From NCBI RefSeq assembly GCF_000687755.1, contig NZ_JHXN01000004.1:1-64000 (forward strand): a stretch of DNA of 64,000 bases, given 5' to 3'. The notes below the pieces were generated by a model. It had not been told where the DNA came from. It made no database searches and saw only the letters and a program-made list of their open reading frames with translations. The position numbers and the translations under genes were made by a program. Numbering within the stretch: position 1 is the stretch's first letter; each line of letters opens with the position of its first letter. Shown here in pieces: positions 18,856 to 28,674 of this stretch. Source of the DNA: Taylorella asinigenitalis ATCC 700933. Lineage in GTDB: Bacteria > Pseudomonadota > Gammaproteobacteria > Burkholderiales > Burkholderiaceae_B.

Positions 18856-20223
18856 CTAACGAATAAATTCTAAAACTTCTGATAGGCGTGACATTGGATA
18901 CACTTTGATACCCTTAATTTCTTTTTTAGGTTCATTATGCTTAGGAACAAGGGCCATCTTAAACCCTAGTTTGGCCGCTTCCCTAAGTCGCTCCTGGCCC
19001 CTTGGAGAAGGGCGAATTTCTCCACCTAGACCTACTTCTCCAAAAGCCACTAGCCCCACTGGCAATGGCTTGTTTCGCATCGACGATATGATTGCTAGCA
19101 CAACAGCAAGGTCCGAAGCCGTCTCCTTGATACGAACCCCACCCACAACATTTACAAAGACATCTTGGTCATATGTTGGGATATTCGCATGACGTGACAA
19201 AATCGCTAATAACATGGCAATGCGATTGCTATCTAAGCCTATGGTCAATCTTCTAGGATTTGGAATATGTGCATTATTTACTAGAGATTGAATCTCAACG
19301 AGTAAAGGACGTGTGCCTTCCTGCGTAACCATTACACATGAGCCCGTAACATCAAATGAATGTTGAGATAAAAAAATAGCCGATGGGTTGGCAATGCCTC
19401 TGAGCCCTCTGTCCGTCATTGCGAAAACACCAAGCTCATTTACTGCACCAAAGCGGTTTTTAAATGCACGAATTAATCTATGCGTTGAATCCGACTCACC
19501 TTCAAAATACAAAACGCAATCGACTATATGCTCAAGCACTCGTGGTCCCGCAAGAGTACCATCCTTAGTTACATGACCAATTAAAACCATCGCAATACCA
19601 GCCTGTTTGGCTACTCTTGTAAGTTGAGCTGCACACTCACGAACCTGTGAAACAGAACCTGGAGCCGAATTTAATTCAGCTGAAAAAATAGTTTGTATCG
19701 AATCAATAACAAGTACCGAAGGTTTAAAAGAATTAATTGATGAGAGAATTTTTTCTAATTGAATTTCAGGCAAAAGAGAAATTCTTTCTGTTGGTAATTC
19801 GAGCCTATGAGCACGCATAGCAACCTGTTCAGCAGACTCCTCACCGCTTACATATAAAACATTTTGATTTGAAGATAGATTTGCAATTGCTTGAATAAGT
19901 AAAGTGGATTTACCAATTCCAGGGTCACCGCCTAAAAGCACAACACCCCCAGGGACTAATCCACCTCCAAGAACGCGATCAAATTCTGAAATTCCTGTGC
20001 TAAATCTAGTTATTTCCGAAGTTGCAACTTCAGATAGATTTTGGATAATTGAGCCTGTGCCCTGAGCAGCTAAATGCGTAAATCTGTTTGATGAACTTGT
20101 AACAGGAGTTTCTTTAAACTCAACCATAGAATTCCAAGTTTGGCAATGCGGACACTGCCCCTGCCATCTGATACTAGTTCCACCACATTCCTGGCAAACG
20201 TACTGCGTCTTAGCTTTGGCCAT
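18856..20223 (-). CDS. radA: DNA repair protein RadA (Sms)
   Basis: RecA-related helicase that drives branch migration during recombination and natural transformation. It has 455 residues (E. coli 460). A C4 zinc finger uses C10, C13, C24 and C27. Walker A GGDPGIGKST is at 98-107. The RadA-specific KNRFG motif is visible in FKNRFGAVNELG. The C-terminal Lon-protease-like domain contains VNVVGGVRI and FGEVGLGGEIR. Its start overlaps the alr 3' end by 14 bases, so the two are likely co-transcribed. Confidence 0.96.
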   Translation of the reverse strand: MAKAKTQYVCQECGGTSIRWQGQCPHCQTWNSMVEFKETPVTSSSNRFTHLAAQGTGSIIQNLSEVATSEITRFSTGISEFDRVLGGGLVPGGVVLLGGDPGIGKSTLLIQAIANLSSNQNVLYVSGEESAEQVAMRAHRLELPTERISLLPEIQLEKILSSINSFKPSVLVIDSIQTIFSAELNSAPGSVSQVRECAAQLTRVAKQAGIAMVLIGHVTKDGTLAGPRVLEHIVDCVLYFEGESDSTHRLIRAFKNRFGAVNELGVFAMTDRGLRGIANPSAIFLSQHSFDVTGSCVMVTQEGTRPLLVEIQSLVNNAHIPNPRRLTIGLDSNRIAMLLAILSRHANIPTYDQDVFVNVVGGVRIKETASDLAVVLAIISSMRNKPLPVGLVAFGEVGLGGEIRPSPRGQERLREAAKLGFKMALVPKHNEPKKEIKGIKVYPMSRLSEVLEFIR

Positions 20224-21379
20224 TATCTAGAACCTTCGGAACCCGCGGAGTAATTCCACATATAAGCTCATAGCTTATTCTTCCACACATCTGAGCTGCC
20301 TCATCGATATTTGGACCTCCCTCACCCCACAATACCACAGGAGTACCGATATTTGCCTCAGGAATATGCGAAATATCGATAGCAATCATATCCATTGAAA
20401 CTCTTCCAGCTAATTTAGCACGCTTTCCAAGCACTCCAACTTCAGTCTCATTAGTGGCACTTCTTGGATACCCATCTGCATAGCCACATGCAACAACCGC
20501 AATACGACAGTCTTTTGTGGCTGTAAATTTAGAACCATACCCCACAGAATCCCCTGCTTTTAAATTTTGTATAGCGATAATTTCAGCAACTAAAGACATG
20601 GCTGGTTTGAAATTATGGACCACATTTTGCTCGTTTAAATTTGGAAAATATTGACTTCCATACAAAACTGACCCAGGACGAATCCAGTTTTCTGTGGCAA
20701 TGCCTGCGAATCTAGGATATCTAACACAGGCAGCAGAATTGCATAAACTTACTGGAACCTCATGCCCCCCTAAATTCATACAATTTTTAACGAACTCCTC
20801 TTCGATTCGAAACACTTCGGCATCACGATTATCTGTATCCGCATTGGCGAAATGCATCATTGAACCAATAGATTTTATAAGCCCAGTCGATTTAAATTCA
20901 GCAAGCTGCTCATAAACCTTTTGAGCCTCAGAAGGTTTAAAACCTAATCGATTCATGCCCGTATTAAATTTAATAAAAAGATTCACAGGTTTAAAACCGC
21001 GGGAAATTAATCTAGGCAACTCTTCCTTTAAAAAATTTATTTGATAGGGACTATGAATGGCAGTTGAAACACTTAAATTCAACATAGTCTCGATATCTGA
21101 TTTATGAAAAAATCCTTCAAGCAAAAGGATATCTTGGGTCACACCATTTTTTCTAAGAACTGCCGCATCCTCAAGATCGATCATTCCAAAACCATCCGCA
21201 TCCTTAAATCCTTCCATGGCGGCGGCCAATCCATGCCCATAAGCATTAGCCTTAATAACAGCTAAACGATTAATAGTCTTATTTTGATTTTCAGGATGAG
21301 CTTTTACACTTGAAGTAATGATTTGTAAATTATGAGCCATATTATTAGTGTGTAAAATGGCTTTAATTGGACGTGACAA
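20210..21379 (-). CDS. alr: alanine racemase
   Basis: PLP enzyme that makes D-alanine for peptidoglycan. It has 389 residues. The PLP lysine is K43 in AVIKANAYGHG. The substrate-binding GSMMHFANAD, the LCNSAACVRYP segment and the catalytic tyrosine region GYGSKF are present, with the RVSMDMIAID motif near the C-terminus. The 3' end overlaps radA. It cannot be told whether this is the biosynthetic (Alr) or catabolic (DadX) form; no dadA is nearby, so I use alr. Confidence 0.93.
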   Translation of the reverse strand: MSRPIKAILHTNNMAHNLQIITSSVKAHPENQNKTINRLAVIKANAYGHGLAAAMEGFKDADGFGMIDLEDAAVLRKNGVTQDILLLEGFFHKSDIETMLNLSVSTAIHSPYQINFLKEELPRLISRGFKPVNLFIKFNTGMNRLGFKPSEAQKVYEQLAEFKSTGLIKSIGSMMHFANADTDNRDAEVFRIEEEFVKNCMNLGGHEVPVSLCNSAACVRYPRFAGIATENWIRPGSVLYGSQYFPNLNEQNVVHNFKPAMSLVAEIIAIQNLKAGDSVGYGSKFTATKDCRIAVVACGYADGYPRSATNETEVGVLGKRAKLAGRVSMDMIAIDISHIPEANIGTPVVLWGEGGPNIDEAAQMCGRISYELICGITPRVPKVLDNGQS

Positions 21380-21441
21380 GATTTAATCCTTTAATATTAT
21401 TTCTAAATCGAATAATTATATATCTACGAAAATCGCTAAAA

Positions 21442-22308
21442 ATGGCTGAAAACCCTAGTCTAACCCCGCAAGAACAAGTAATAAACGAGAAGACGTACAA
21501 ATATCCAAGTGAGGAACACTTTGCTTTTCTTTACGTAGAAGAAGAAAAGAAGAATGCTATCCGAACTATCTACGCCGTATTTAACGATATTAAAAACATA
21601 CTCTACACACAAACAGAAAGCAATGTTGCTAGGCTGAAATTGTCCTGGTGGAAAGATGCAATAGGGAGACTATATGCATCTGAAGATAAATATCATAATC
21701 ACCCCCTAAGTCAAGCACTATTGCCGCTCATAAGAAGATATGATTTAAAGCCACAGTTTTTCCTAAATATTATTGAGTCCGTAGAGATGGACCTAACACA
21801 TCATCGATATTTAGATTTTCAAAGCCTTAATCGATTCTTCACATTGCAAAACGGCTCTATGTTTTGCCTAATCTCGCAAGTGCTAGGTCCTACGACACCA
21901 AACACAATAAAGTATGCACAAAAATTAGGAGAAGCTAAACAATATATCGATACCCTAGCCTCAATGGGATTGGATGCATCACAAGGTCGCATATATGTAC
22001 CCATGGACTATCTACGTGAACATGGAGTGACAGCAAATCATTTCCTAAAATCCACACAAGAAGCAACGCAGGGCACACTTAAAGAAAAACTCATAAAAGA
22101 TGCAACTAAAAAATTAAATGAAGCTAATGAATTGCTAAAGGAGATGGACGGGAGCATTGCCACCCAAATAAAGAGCATGACAGCTTTAGGGCATATGGGG
22201 CGTGCAAAGCTTAAGAAAATAAAAAAAGGCGATCCATTCAAAAATGAAATCGCCCTCTCTGCTCTTCAAATGCTTATGATTTCAAGCAAAACATGGCTAC
22301 GCATGTGA
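21442..22308 (+). CDS. squalene/phytoene synthase family protein, degenerate active site
   Basis: Head-to-head isoprenyl synthase fold (COG1562 type). The start is placed at ATG 21442 (MAENPSLTP), giving 288 residues; the upstream frame to 21367 overlaps alr's start. Family features are YPSEEHFAFLYVEEEKKNAIRTIYAVF-like helices and the GRIYVPMDYL segment after the second active-site region. The first Asp-rich motif is reduced to FNDIKN, and the second reads YIDTLASMGLDASQG rather than the usual DxxxD-type spelling. Activity on prenyl diphosphates is therefore doubtful. No hopanoid or carotenoid genes are nearby. It overlaps the thrC 3' end by 12 bases in a convergent arrangement. Confidence 0.75.
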   Translation: MAENPSLTPQEQVINEKTYKYPSEEHFAFLYVEEEKKNAIRTIYAVFNDIKNILYTQTESNVARLKLSWWKDAIGRLYASEDKYHNHPLSQALLPLIRRYDLKPQFFLNIIESVEMDLTHHRYLDFQSLNRFFTLQNGSMFCLISQVLGPTTPNTIKYAQKLGEAKQYIDTLASMGLDASQGRIYVPMDYLREHGVTANHFLKSTQEATQGTLKEKLIKDATKKLNEANELLKEMDGSIATQIKSMTALGHMGRAKLKKIKKGDPFKNEIALSALQMLMISSKTWLRM

Positions 22309-23724
22309 AGCGATATACTCCTTCACAGCATCGACAGAATTATCCATCACAATATCATGACGCTTTTTATCGAGCAGGTCAGCAAATCGCTCAGGAATCG
22401 CTGCAGGCTTACCTAAAGCCTCCGCTATGGTCGGTCCAAATTTAGCAGCCAATGCAGTTTCAGCAACAAACATAGGCGTATCCGTGTCCATAAATTCAGA
22501 AGCCACTTTAACGCCATCTGCTGTGTGTGGGTCAAGCGTATAAGCTGTTTGCTCGTAAAATCCCTTAATTGTGGCAATGCGATCCTGATGTGAACTCATA
22601 CCTGCTTTAAACGCATATCTCAAAGCGATCTCATCCTTATATTCGGATAAATCGAAACTACCATCAGAACTAAGTTTTGCCCAATACTCATTTAATTTTT
22701 CCGGATTGCAATCGAGCAAAAAATAAACAAAGCGCTCGAAATTAGACGCTTTTGATATGTCCATGGATGGACTTGAAGTCGAATATGTCTGCTCTGGGCT
22801 GCGAGGCTTGTAAACACCTGATTTAAAGAAATCCTCAAGAACATTATTCTCGTTAGTAGCTACGATTAGGTTTCTTAGAGGTAGTCCCATCATCTTAGCG
22901 ATTTGTGCTGCAAGAATATTTCCGAAATTTCCTGTTGGGACAGTTATATCAATTTGGTAGTTGGTTTTTTCACCATCTCTAGGTGCACTCGCACACCAAG
23001 CCCAGAAATAATACACAATCTGAGCTGCAATACGGGCAAAATTAATTGAATTCACTGCTGCGATATGGTGTTTTTTCTTAAAGTCTAAATCACCATTAAT
23101 GGTTTTTACGATATCCTGGCATTCATCAAAAACACCTTTTACAGATAGGTTATTAATATTCGGATCCTCAAGTGTATACATCTGAGATTTCTGAAATTCA
23201 CTCATGCGACCATATGGAGATAGCATAAATACTTGAACGCCTTTTTTTCCTTTAAATGCATATTCAGCCGCAGAGCCAGTGTCTCCAGATGTCGAGCCTA
23301 AAATATTGACGTGAGTATTTCGTTTAGTAAGAACATATTCAAAAAGATTCCCTAATAATTGCATTGGTAAATCTTTAAACGCAATGGTAGGCCCTTCCGA
23401 TAAGCCTAAAAGATAAAAATTCTCTTTTCCTTTATAGGTGAATTTTTTAAGTGGAACGATATCTGCACTATTAAAAACACTTTTATTGTAAGTGTTATTT
23501 ACTATTTTGGATAAATCCTCTTTTGGAATATCCGTTATATAAAGTGGCAATATTTCCATAGCCAGCTCAGGATACGATAATCCCACCCAACTATTTAAAG
23601 TAGCTATATCTATTTTTGGAATACTCTCAGGCACATAAAGCCCACCATCAGAAGCTAGCCCCTCTATCAAAATATCGCAAAATTCTGCTGGCTGTGCACC
23701 ACCTCGAGTAGATATATACTTCAT
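22297..23724 (-). CDS. thrC: threonine synthase
   Basis: PLP enzyme converting O-phosphohomoserine to threonine. Its 475 residues match the long proteobacterial class. The PLP lysine is K117 in GPTIAFKDLPMQ. The phosphate-cradle ILGSTSGDTGSAAEYAF and VPTGNFGNILA are visible. It begins 9 bases after the hom stop, so hom-thrC form an operon for threonine synthesis. Confidence 0.96.
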   Translation of the reverse strand: MKYISTRGGAQPAEFCDILIEGLASDGGLYVPESIPKIDIATLNSWVGLSYPELAMEILPLYITDIPKEDLSKIVNNTYNKSVFNSADIVPLKKFTYKGKENFYLLGLSEGPTIAFKDLPMQLLGNLFEYVLTKRNTHVNILGSTSGDTGSAAEYAFKGKKGVQVFMLSPYGRMSEFQKSQMYTLEDPNINNLSVKGVFDECQDIVKTINGDLDFKKKHHIAAVNSINFARIAAQIVYYFWAWCASAPRDGEKTNYQIDITVPTGNFGNILAAQIAKMMGLPLRNLIVATNENNVLEDFFKSGVYKPRSPEQTYSTSSPSMDISKASNFERFVYFLLDCNPEKLNEYWAKLSSDGSFDLSEYKDEIALRYAFKAGMSSHQDRIATIKGFYEQTAYTLDPHTADGVKVASEFMDTDTPMFVAETALAAKFGPTIAEALGKPAAIPERFADLLDKKRHDIVMDNSVDAVKEYIASHA

Positions 23725-23733
23725 AATGTCTTC

Positions 23734-25047
23734 CTATTCCAGTGTTTCTAAGCGAATCAATTTAACAGCATTTTGAACCGAATCTAATGCCTCGATTTGC
23801 TGTATGGCTCTTTGCATCGAAGCCTCAATAGTTTGGTGAATCAAAAATACGAGGCTAGCTAAATTATTTCCCTTATTATCCTGAATCATCGAATTAATGG
23901 AAATTCCATGGTCCGCAAAAATTCTAGAAACATCAGCCAATACACCCTTTTGATCTTTCACGGTCATACGCAAGTAATATCCAGTTTGAGCTTCCTCAAT
24001 CGGTAAGATCTTAAAATCCTCAAGAGCATCAGGCTGAAATGCAAGATGCGGCACACGATGCTCAGGATCGGCCGTATGTAAGCGAGTCACATCCACAATA
24101 TCCGCAACAACTGCAGAGGCCGTAGGCTCAGAACCCGCTCCAGGCCCATAAAACAGCGTCTCGCCCACTGCATCACCTCTGACCATAACGGCATTCATCG
24201 CACCATTTACATTTGCGAGCATTTTAGAGTTTGGTATTAGAGTAGGATGCACACGAAGCTCTATACCATTTTCCCTTCTGGTGGCAATGCCCAGTAATTT
24301 CAATCTATATCCTAATCTCTCCGCTTGAACGACATCCTCTTGTTCAATTTTAGTTATGCCCTCTGAGAACACGCGGTCAAATTGTATAGGCACACCAAAT
24401 GCGATGGAAGCTAATATCGAAAGCTTATGTGCCACATCCACCCCTTCAATATCAAAGGTCGGGTCAGCTTCTGCATAACCTAGCCTTTGAGCCTCTTTTA
24501 AAACCTCCTCGAATGCAAGACCCTTTTCTCGCATCTCGGAGAGAATAAAATTACTGGTGCCGTTGATAATGCCAGCCACGCTTTGAATCCTATTTGCGGT
24601 CAAACCTTCGCGTACCGATTTAATAATCGGAATTCCGCCTGCCACGGCCGCTTCAAATGCGACCATAACCTTATTTTCGCTAGCAATTTTGAAAATTTCA
24701 TTTCCGTGATGAGCAAGCAGTGCTTTATTGGCCGTCACTACATGTTTGCCGTTTTTTAAAGCCTCAATTACGATATCCTTTGCTAGATTAGTGCCGCCAA
24801 TCAGCTCTACTACGATATCAATAGATGGATCACGAACAACTTCCACCAAATCAGATGTAACTGGAACTGAGTCACCCACTACATTAGTTGCTTTTGATAT
24901 AGTACGGGTGGCAATGCGCACGATTTCTATCCGTCTACCGGCCCTTCTAGCAATCTCATTGGAATTTCTCCTCAGAACATTCCATGTGCCGCTACCAACC
25001 ACACCAAAACCAAGCAATCCTACTCTTATAGCTTGTAAATGACTCAT
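23734..25047 (-). CDS. hom: homoserine dehydrogenase
   Basis: Reduces aspartate semialdehyde to homoserine, the branch point to threonine and methionine. It has 437 residues. The N-terminal Rossmann motif is GLLGFGVVGSGTW (11-23). The catalytic region contains NGTSNFILSEM and GYAEADPTFDIEGVDVAHKL. A C-terminal ACT domain (about 350-430) is the usual site of threonine feedback. It is monofunctional, with no fused aspartokinase. It is divergent from the gene at 25162, with an AT-rich promoter spacer. Confidence 0.96.
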   Translation of the reverse strand: MSHLQAIRVGLLGFGVVGSGTWNVLRRNSNEIARRAGRRIEIVRIATRTISKATNVVGDSVPVTSDLVEVVRDPSIDIVVELIGGTNLAKDIVIEALKNGKHVVTANKALLAHHGNEIFKIASENKVMVAFEAAVAGGIPIIKSVREGLTANRIQSVAGIINGTSNFILSEMREKGLAFEEVLKEAQRLGYAEADPTFDIEGVDVAHKLSILASIAFGVPIQFDRVFSEGITKIEQEDVVQAERLGYRLKLLGIATRRENGIELRVHPTLIPNSKMLANVNGAMNAVMVRGDAVGETLFYGPGAGSEPTASAVVADIVDVTRLHTADPEHRVPHLAFQPDALEDFKILPIEEAQTGYYLRMTVKDQKGVLADVSRIFADHGISINSMIQDNKGNNLASLVFLIHQTIEASMQRAIQQIEALDSVQNAVKLIRLETLE

Positions 25048-25161
25048 TTCTAACCTGTAAAATCTGAAATATATTATTTTTTGTGTTCACAATTTTACTT
25101 TTTTTTAATCATTAACTTGTAATATATTCGTCTTATGATAAACAAAGTTTGCGGAGTAAAT

Positions 25162-25602
25162 GTGAAGTTACATCTACAAAATACCTCTACCCATAACACA
25201 GTTACAGCCTACGATGAAGAATACATCGAGATAAATAAAGAGAGATATTTTCATTCCATTTACTTTACGCCTGAGAGTTCGGTGAAAAGCTGGGACATTG
25301 CCACCTATAAGGATATAGATTTAGCCCAAATTGAACTCGTAGGTATGCTTCAGAAGTCTCAAAATTCTGCTATTGATTTTTTAAGCGACAAGCCAAGCAA
25401 TTATTCAAATCCCCCAGAACTTATAATCATAGGAACCGGTAAGGCTCAACATTTACCAAATCCATCTTTAGTTGCTCCTTTAACTAGGGCTGGTATTGGT
25501 ATTGAGTTTATGAGCACTGATGCAGCCGCTAGAACCTATAACGTTCTTATGGCCGAGGGCCGTAAAGTTGCTTTAGGTTTAATATTAGAAAAAGGAGTAT
25601 GA
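25162..25602 (+). CDS. Mth938-like domain protein (DUF498/NDUFAF3 family)
   Basis: Small conserved protein, 146 residues from GTG 25162. I prefer GTG 25162 over ATG 25135 because GGAG lies 5 bases upstream and homologues start MKLH. Family stretches are PELIIIGTGKAQHLP and the C-terminal AARTYNVLMAEGRKVALGLI. The mitochondrial relative NDUFAF3 assists complex I assembly. The bacterial role is not settled, and I do not assign one. The peroxiredoxin gene follows after 1 base, so they are co-transcribed. Confidence 0.85.
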   Translation: MKLHLQNTSTHNTVTAYDEEYIEINKERYFHSIYFTPESSVKSWDIATYKDIDLAQIELVGMLQKSQNSAIDFLSDKPSNYSNPPELIIIGTGKAQHLPNPSLVAPLTRAGIGIEFMSTDAAARTYNVLMAEGRKVALGLILEKGV

Positions 25603-25603
25603 A

Positions 25604-26098
25604 ATGTCCGAAGTACAACTTAATAAAAAATGTCCAACATTTAAAGCCAATATAGTTCGTAAAGTAAATGATGAATTTGTAGAAGAAACAATCAAATTTC
25701 CTTCAGATTACAAGGGAAGCACTATAGTTTTATATTTTTATCCTCGCGATAACACTCCTGGATGTACAACTGAATCTCAAAACTTTAGAGATGCACTTGA
25801 TAGGTTTGAATCTCAGGAGGCTGTGGTCGTGGGCATTTCCAGAGATAGTATTAATTCTCATAAAAAATTTATAGACAAACAGGAATTAAATTTCCCACTT
25901 ATTGCTGACCCAGAAGAAGAAATCTGCAATATGTTTGGTGTTATGAAACAAAAAATGATGTATGGAAAACAAGTTCACGGCATCGAAAGATCGACTTTTA
26001 TTTTCGACGAAAACGGCAAACTCATTAAAGAGTGGCGTGGCGTTAAGGTGCCTGAACACGTCGAAGAAGTCTTAAGTTTTATTGAATCTCAAAATTAA
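25604..26098 (+). CDS. peroxiredoxin (Bcp/AhpC-TSA family)
   Basis: Thiol peroxidase reducing H2O2 and organic peroxides. It has 164 residues. The peroxidatic C54 sits in the PxxxTxxC motif YPRDNTPGCTTESQNF. The resolving cysteine found five residues later in E. coli Bcp is missing (a Glu-Ser region here). C10 or C108 could resolve, or it may work as a 1-Cys enzyme. RBS AAAGGAG precedes the ATG. It is grouped with the Mth938 gene upstream and the PIN-PhoH gene downstream. Confidence 0.9.
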   Translation: MSEVQLNKKCPTFKANIVRKVNDEFVEETIKFPSDYKGSTIVLYFYPRDNTPGCTTESQNFRDALDRFESQEAVVVGISRDSINSHKKFIDKQELNFPLIADPEEEICNMFGVMKQKMMYGKQVHGIERSTFIFDENGKLIKEWRGVKVPEHVEEVLSFIESQN

Positions 26099-26120
26099 TG
26101 TAACCCTAATCGGAGCCTTT

Positions 26121-27761
26121 ATGCCTCTTCCTAAACTACCCACAAAACGTGCCAATATACTTGATATGGACTCTGCACCTAAACCGAGAGCCCCTAAGAA
26201 AATTCAATCTCAAGATGCAGGCATTAGGTCGGGGACATTGAAAGAGGAAGCTCTTCCGAAACAGGTTGAGATTGAAGATGTGTCATTAGAAAAAACAGTG
26301 GAAACTAAAACTAAAAGTCCTAAAAAGCCTAGCACTAAAAAATCTGTTGCCTCTTCTAAAAATAGCAAAAACACTGGTTCTAGCAAATTATTCGTTCTCG
26401 ATACGAATGTCTTGCTTCATGACCCAACATGTTTATTTAGGTTTGAAGAGCACGATATATTTCTTCCAATGATGACTTTGGAGGAACTTGACCACAATAA
26501 GAAAGGTCTTACTGAAGTGGCACGTCATGCCCGTCAAGTAAGCCGTACATTGGATGAGTTATGTGCTGAGTCGCCTGATCTTCTCCAAGGTATGCCTCTT
26601 AATAGTCTAGGAAATAAAGATGCAACTGGCATTCTTTATTTTCAAACAAAAGAGATGAATGCAGAATTAAATGTTCAATTGCCATCTCTTAAAGCCGACA
26701 ACAAAATTTTAAGTGTCGTTCAATCTCTAGTTACTCAGTATCCCGAAAGAGAAGTTGTTTTGGTATCTAAAGATATCAATATGCGCTTAAAAGCTAGAGC
26801 TCTAGGTCTTGCTGCAGAGGATTATTTAAACGACCATGCGGTTGAAGACTCCGATTTAATTTACGATGGAAACATTCAATTACCAGAAAACTTTTGGGAC
26901 AGACACTCAAAGGATATGGAATCTTGGACTCAGGCGGGTACGACTTTCTATAAAATCCGTGGTCCACTTGTAAATGAGTTTTTAGTTAATGAATTCGTAT
27001 ATCTTGAAGGCGACAGTCCACTATATGCTCAAGTAAAAGAAGTGTCTGGAAAATACGCAGTATTAGCCACTATCCGTGATTACACGCATCCTAAAAATAA
27101 TGTATGGGGTGTGACTGCTAGAAATCGCGAACAAAACTTTGCACTTAACTTACTTATGAATCCTGAGATTGATTTTGTATCGTTACTTGGTCAAGCTGGT
27201 ACGGGTAAAACATTGCTGGCGTTGGCCTCTGGGCTAACTCAGGTGCTTGAGACTAAAAGATATACAGAAATTATTATGACTCGTGTAACTGTGCCAGTGG
27301 GAGAAGATATTGGTTTCTTACCTGGTACGGAAGAAGAAAAAATGCAACCTTGGATGGGTGCTTTAGAAGATAATCTTGAATTTTTAAATACTAAAGCTCG
27401 ACAAGATAGTGGTGCCCAATGGGAGCGCAGTCTAAGTAAAGAGATTATTCAATCTCATATTAAGATAAAATCTCTAAACTTTATGCGCGGTCGCACCTTT
27501 TTAAATAAATTTATCATTATCGATGAGGCACAAAACCTTACTCCAAAACAAATGAAAACTTTAGTTACTCGTGCTGGTCCTGGTACGAAAATTGTTTGTT
27601 TGGGTAATATTGCCCAAATCGATACTCCTTACTTAACTGAAGGTAGTTCGGGGCTAACTTATGTTGTTGATAGATTTAAGGGATGGGCACATTCTGGTCA
27701 TATTACCCTTCAAAAAGGTGAACGCTCTAGACTATCAGATTATGCAAGTGACGCTTTATAA
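26121..27761 (+). CDS. PIN domain-PhoH family ATPase
   Basis: Fusion of an N-terminal PIN-type RNase domain and a C-terminal PhoH ATPase (YlaK/PhoH2-like), which in other bacteria acts as an RNA helicase/RNase. The start ATG 26121 has CGGAG upstream, giving 546 residues. A basic, low-complexity linker (about 15-88) precedes the PIN domain, which opens KLFVLDTNVLLHD with the metal Asp at about 94. Walker A GQAGTGKTL is at 357-365, and FIIIDEAQNLTP is Walker B. RNA is the probable substrate by family; no partner gene identifies a specific target. Confidence 0.88.
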   Translation: MPLPKLPTKRANILDMDSAPKPRAPKKIQSQDAGIRSGTLKEEALPKQVEIEDVSLEKTVETKTKSPKKPSTKKSVASSKNSKNTGSSKLFVLDTNVLLHDPTCLFRFEEHDIFLPMMTLEELDHNKKGLTEVARHARQVSRTLDELCAESPDLLQGMPLNSLGNKDATGILYFQTKEMNAELNVQLPSLKADNKILSVVQSLVTQYPEREVVLVSKDINMRLKARALGLAAEDYLNDHAVEDSDLIYDGNIQLPENFWDRHSKDMESWTQAGTTFYKIRGPLVNEFLVNEFVYLEGDSPLYAQVKEVSGKYAVLATIRDYTHPKNNVWGVTARNREQNFALNLLMNPEIDFVSLLGQAGTGKTLLALASGLTQVLETKRYTEIIMTRVTVPVGEDIGFLPGTEEEKMQPWMGALEDNLEFLNTKARQDSGAQWERSLSKEIIQSHIKIKSLNFMRGRTFLNKFIIIDEAQNLTPKQMKTLVTRAGPGTKIVCLGNIAQIDTPYLTEGSSGLTYVVDRFKGWAHSGHITLQKGERSRLSDYASDAL

Positions 27762-27769
27762 AAATAATT

Positions 27770-28402
27770 ATGGAATTTCCAGGAAATGTTTTTTTAATTT
27801 CGGCTCCAACTGGAGCTGGTAAATCAAGTCTTGTAAAAGCACTAATCGAGAGAAACCCTTTTATAAATCTCTCAATCTCATATACCACTCGCACTCCTCG
27901 TGAAGGTGAAGTCGATGGACGAGAATATTTTTTCATAAGCAAAGAGCAGTTCAGTGATTGGCGTGAGCAAGGCAATATGCTAGAGTGGGCCGAAGTGTAC
28001 GGAAACTTTTACGGTACAGCTAAATCCCAGGTGGAATCAGTAATCTCAACAGGACAGGACGTTTTGCTTGAGATTGACTACCAAGGAGCACGTCAAATAA
28101 GAAAAAAATTTCCCGGAATTATTGATATATTTATTCTTCCTCCTTCCATTGATGAATTAGAAAAACGCCTTCTTAAAAGAGGGCTTGATTCTCCAGAGGT
28201 AATTCGCAAAAGAATGCTTACCGTTAGCAGTGAAATTGGGCATGCTGACGAGTACTCCTATGTTATAATAAACGATTCTTTTGAGACTGCCTTAGATCAG
28301 CTAAATACCTTAGTTAAAGCAGCTAAACTTAAGTATGCAAGTCAAGCAAATAAACATCAAGCCTTGTTTGCTGATTTAGGAATTTCCTATCTGCCTAAGT
28401 AG
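27770..28402 (+). CDS. gmk: guanylate kinase
   Basis: Phosphorylates GMP to GDP. It has 210 residues. P-loop APTGAGKSS is at 12-20, the GMP-binding SISYTTRTPREGEVDGREYFF at about 34-54, and the lid region near KRGLDSPEVIRKRM. It starts 8 bases after the PIN-PhoH gene and is followed by rpoZ and spoT in the conserved gmk-rpoZ-spoT order. Confidence 0.97.
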   Translation: MEFPGNVFLISAPTGAGKSSLVKALIERNPFINLSISYTTRTPREGEVDGREYFFISKEQFSDWREQGNMLEWAEVYGNFYGTAKSQVESVISTGQDVLLEIDYQGARQIRKKFPGIIDIFILPPSIDELEKRLLKRGLDSPEVIRKRMLTVSSEIGHADEYSYVIINDSFETALDQLNTLVKAAKLKYASQANKHQALFADLGISYLPK

Positions 28403-28430
28403 TTTAAGTCTCCATAAAATATATAAAAAT

Positions 28431-28450
28431 ATAGGTTTACATAGGTTTAC
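28431..28450 (+). repeat. 10-bp tandem duplication before rpoZ
   Basis: ATAGGTTTAC occurs twice head to tail (28431-28440 and 28441-28450) and ends 2 bases before the rpoZ ATG. Each copy carries AGG, so the ribosome-binding region is doubled. It may be a simple slippage duplication. Confidence 0.8.
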
Positions 28451-28452
28451 AT

Positions 28453-28659
28453 ATGGCACGTATTACCGTTGATGATTGCTTAAAATATATTCCAAATCGT
28501 TTTGATTTAACTCTTGCCGCAACATACAGAGCTAGAGAAATCGCCACTGGTCATACTCCTAGGGTTGATATTCAAAATGATAAACCTACAGTTTTAGCCT
28601 TACGCGAAATCGCTGAGGGTAAAACTGGCATCGAGATGCTTAAAAAAATCCCCTTATAG
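28453..28659 (+). CDS. rpoZ: RNA polymerase omega subunit
   Basis: Small subunit that helps assemble RNA polymerase and forms part of a ppGpp site. It has 68 residues. [20 protein letters not shown] and the RAREIATG segment are the omega signature. ALREIAEGK near the C-terminus also matches. It lies between gmk and spoT, as in most proteobacteria. Confidence 0.96.
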   Translation: MARITVDDCLKYIPNRFDLTLAATYRAREIATGHTPRVDIQNDKPTVLALREIAEGKTGIEMLKKIPL

Positions 28660-28674
28660 CATTTCAACGACTAT

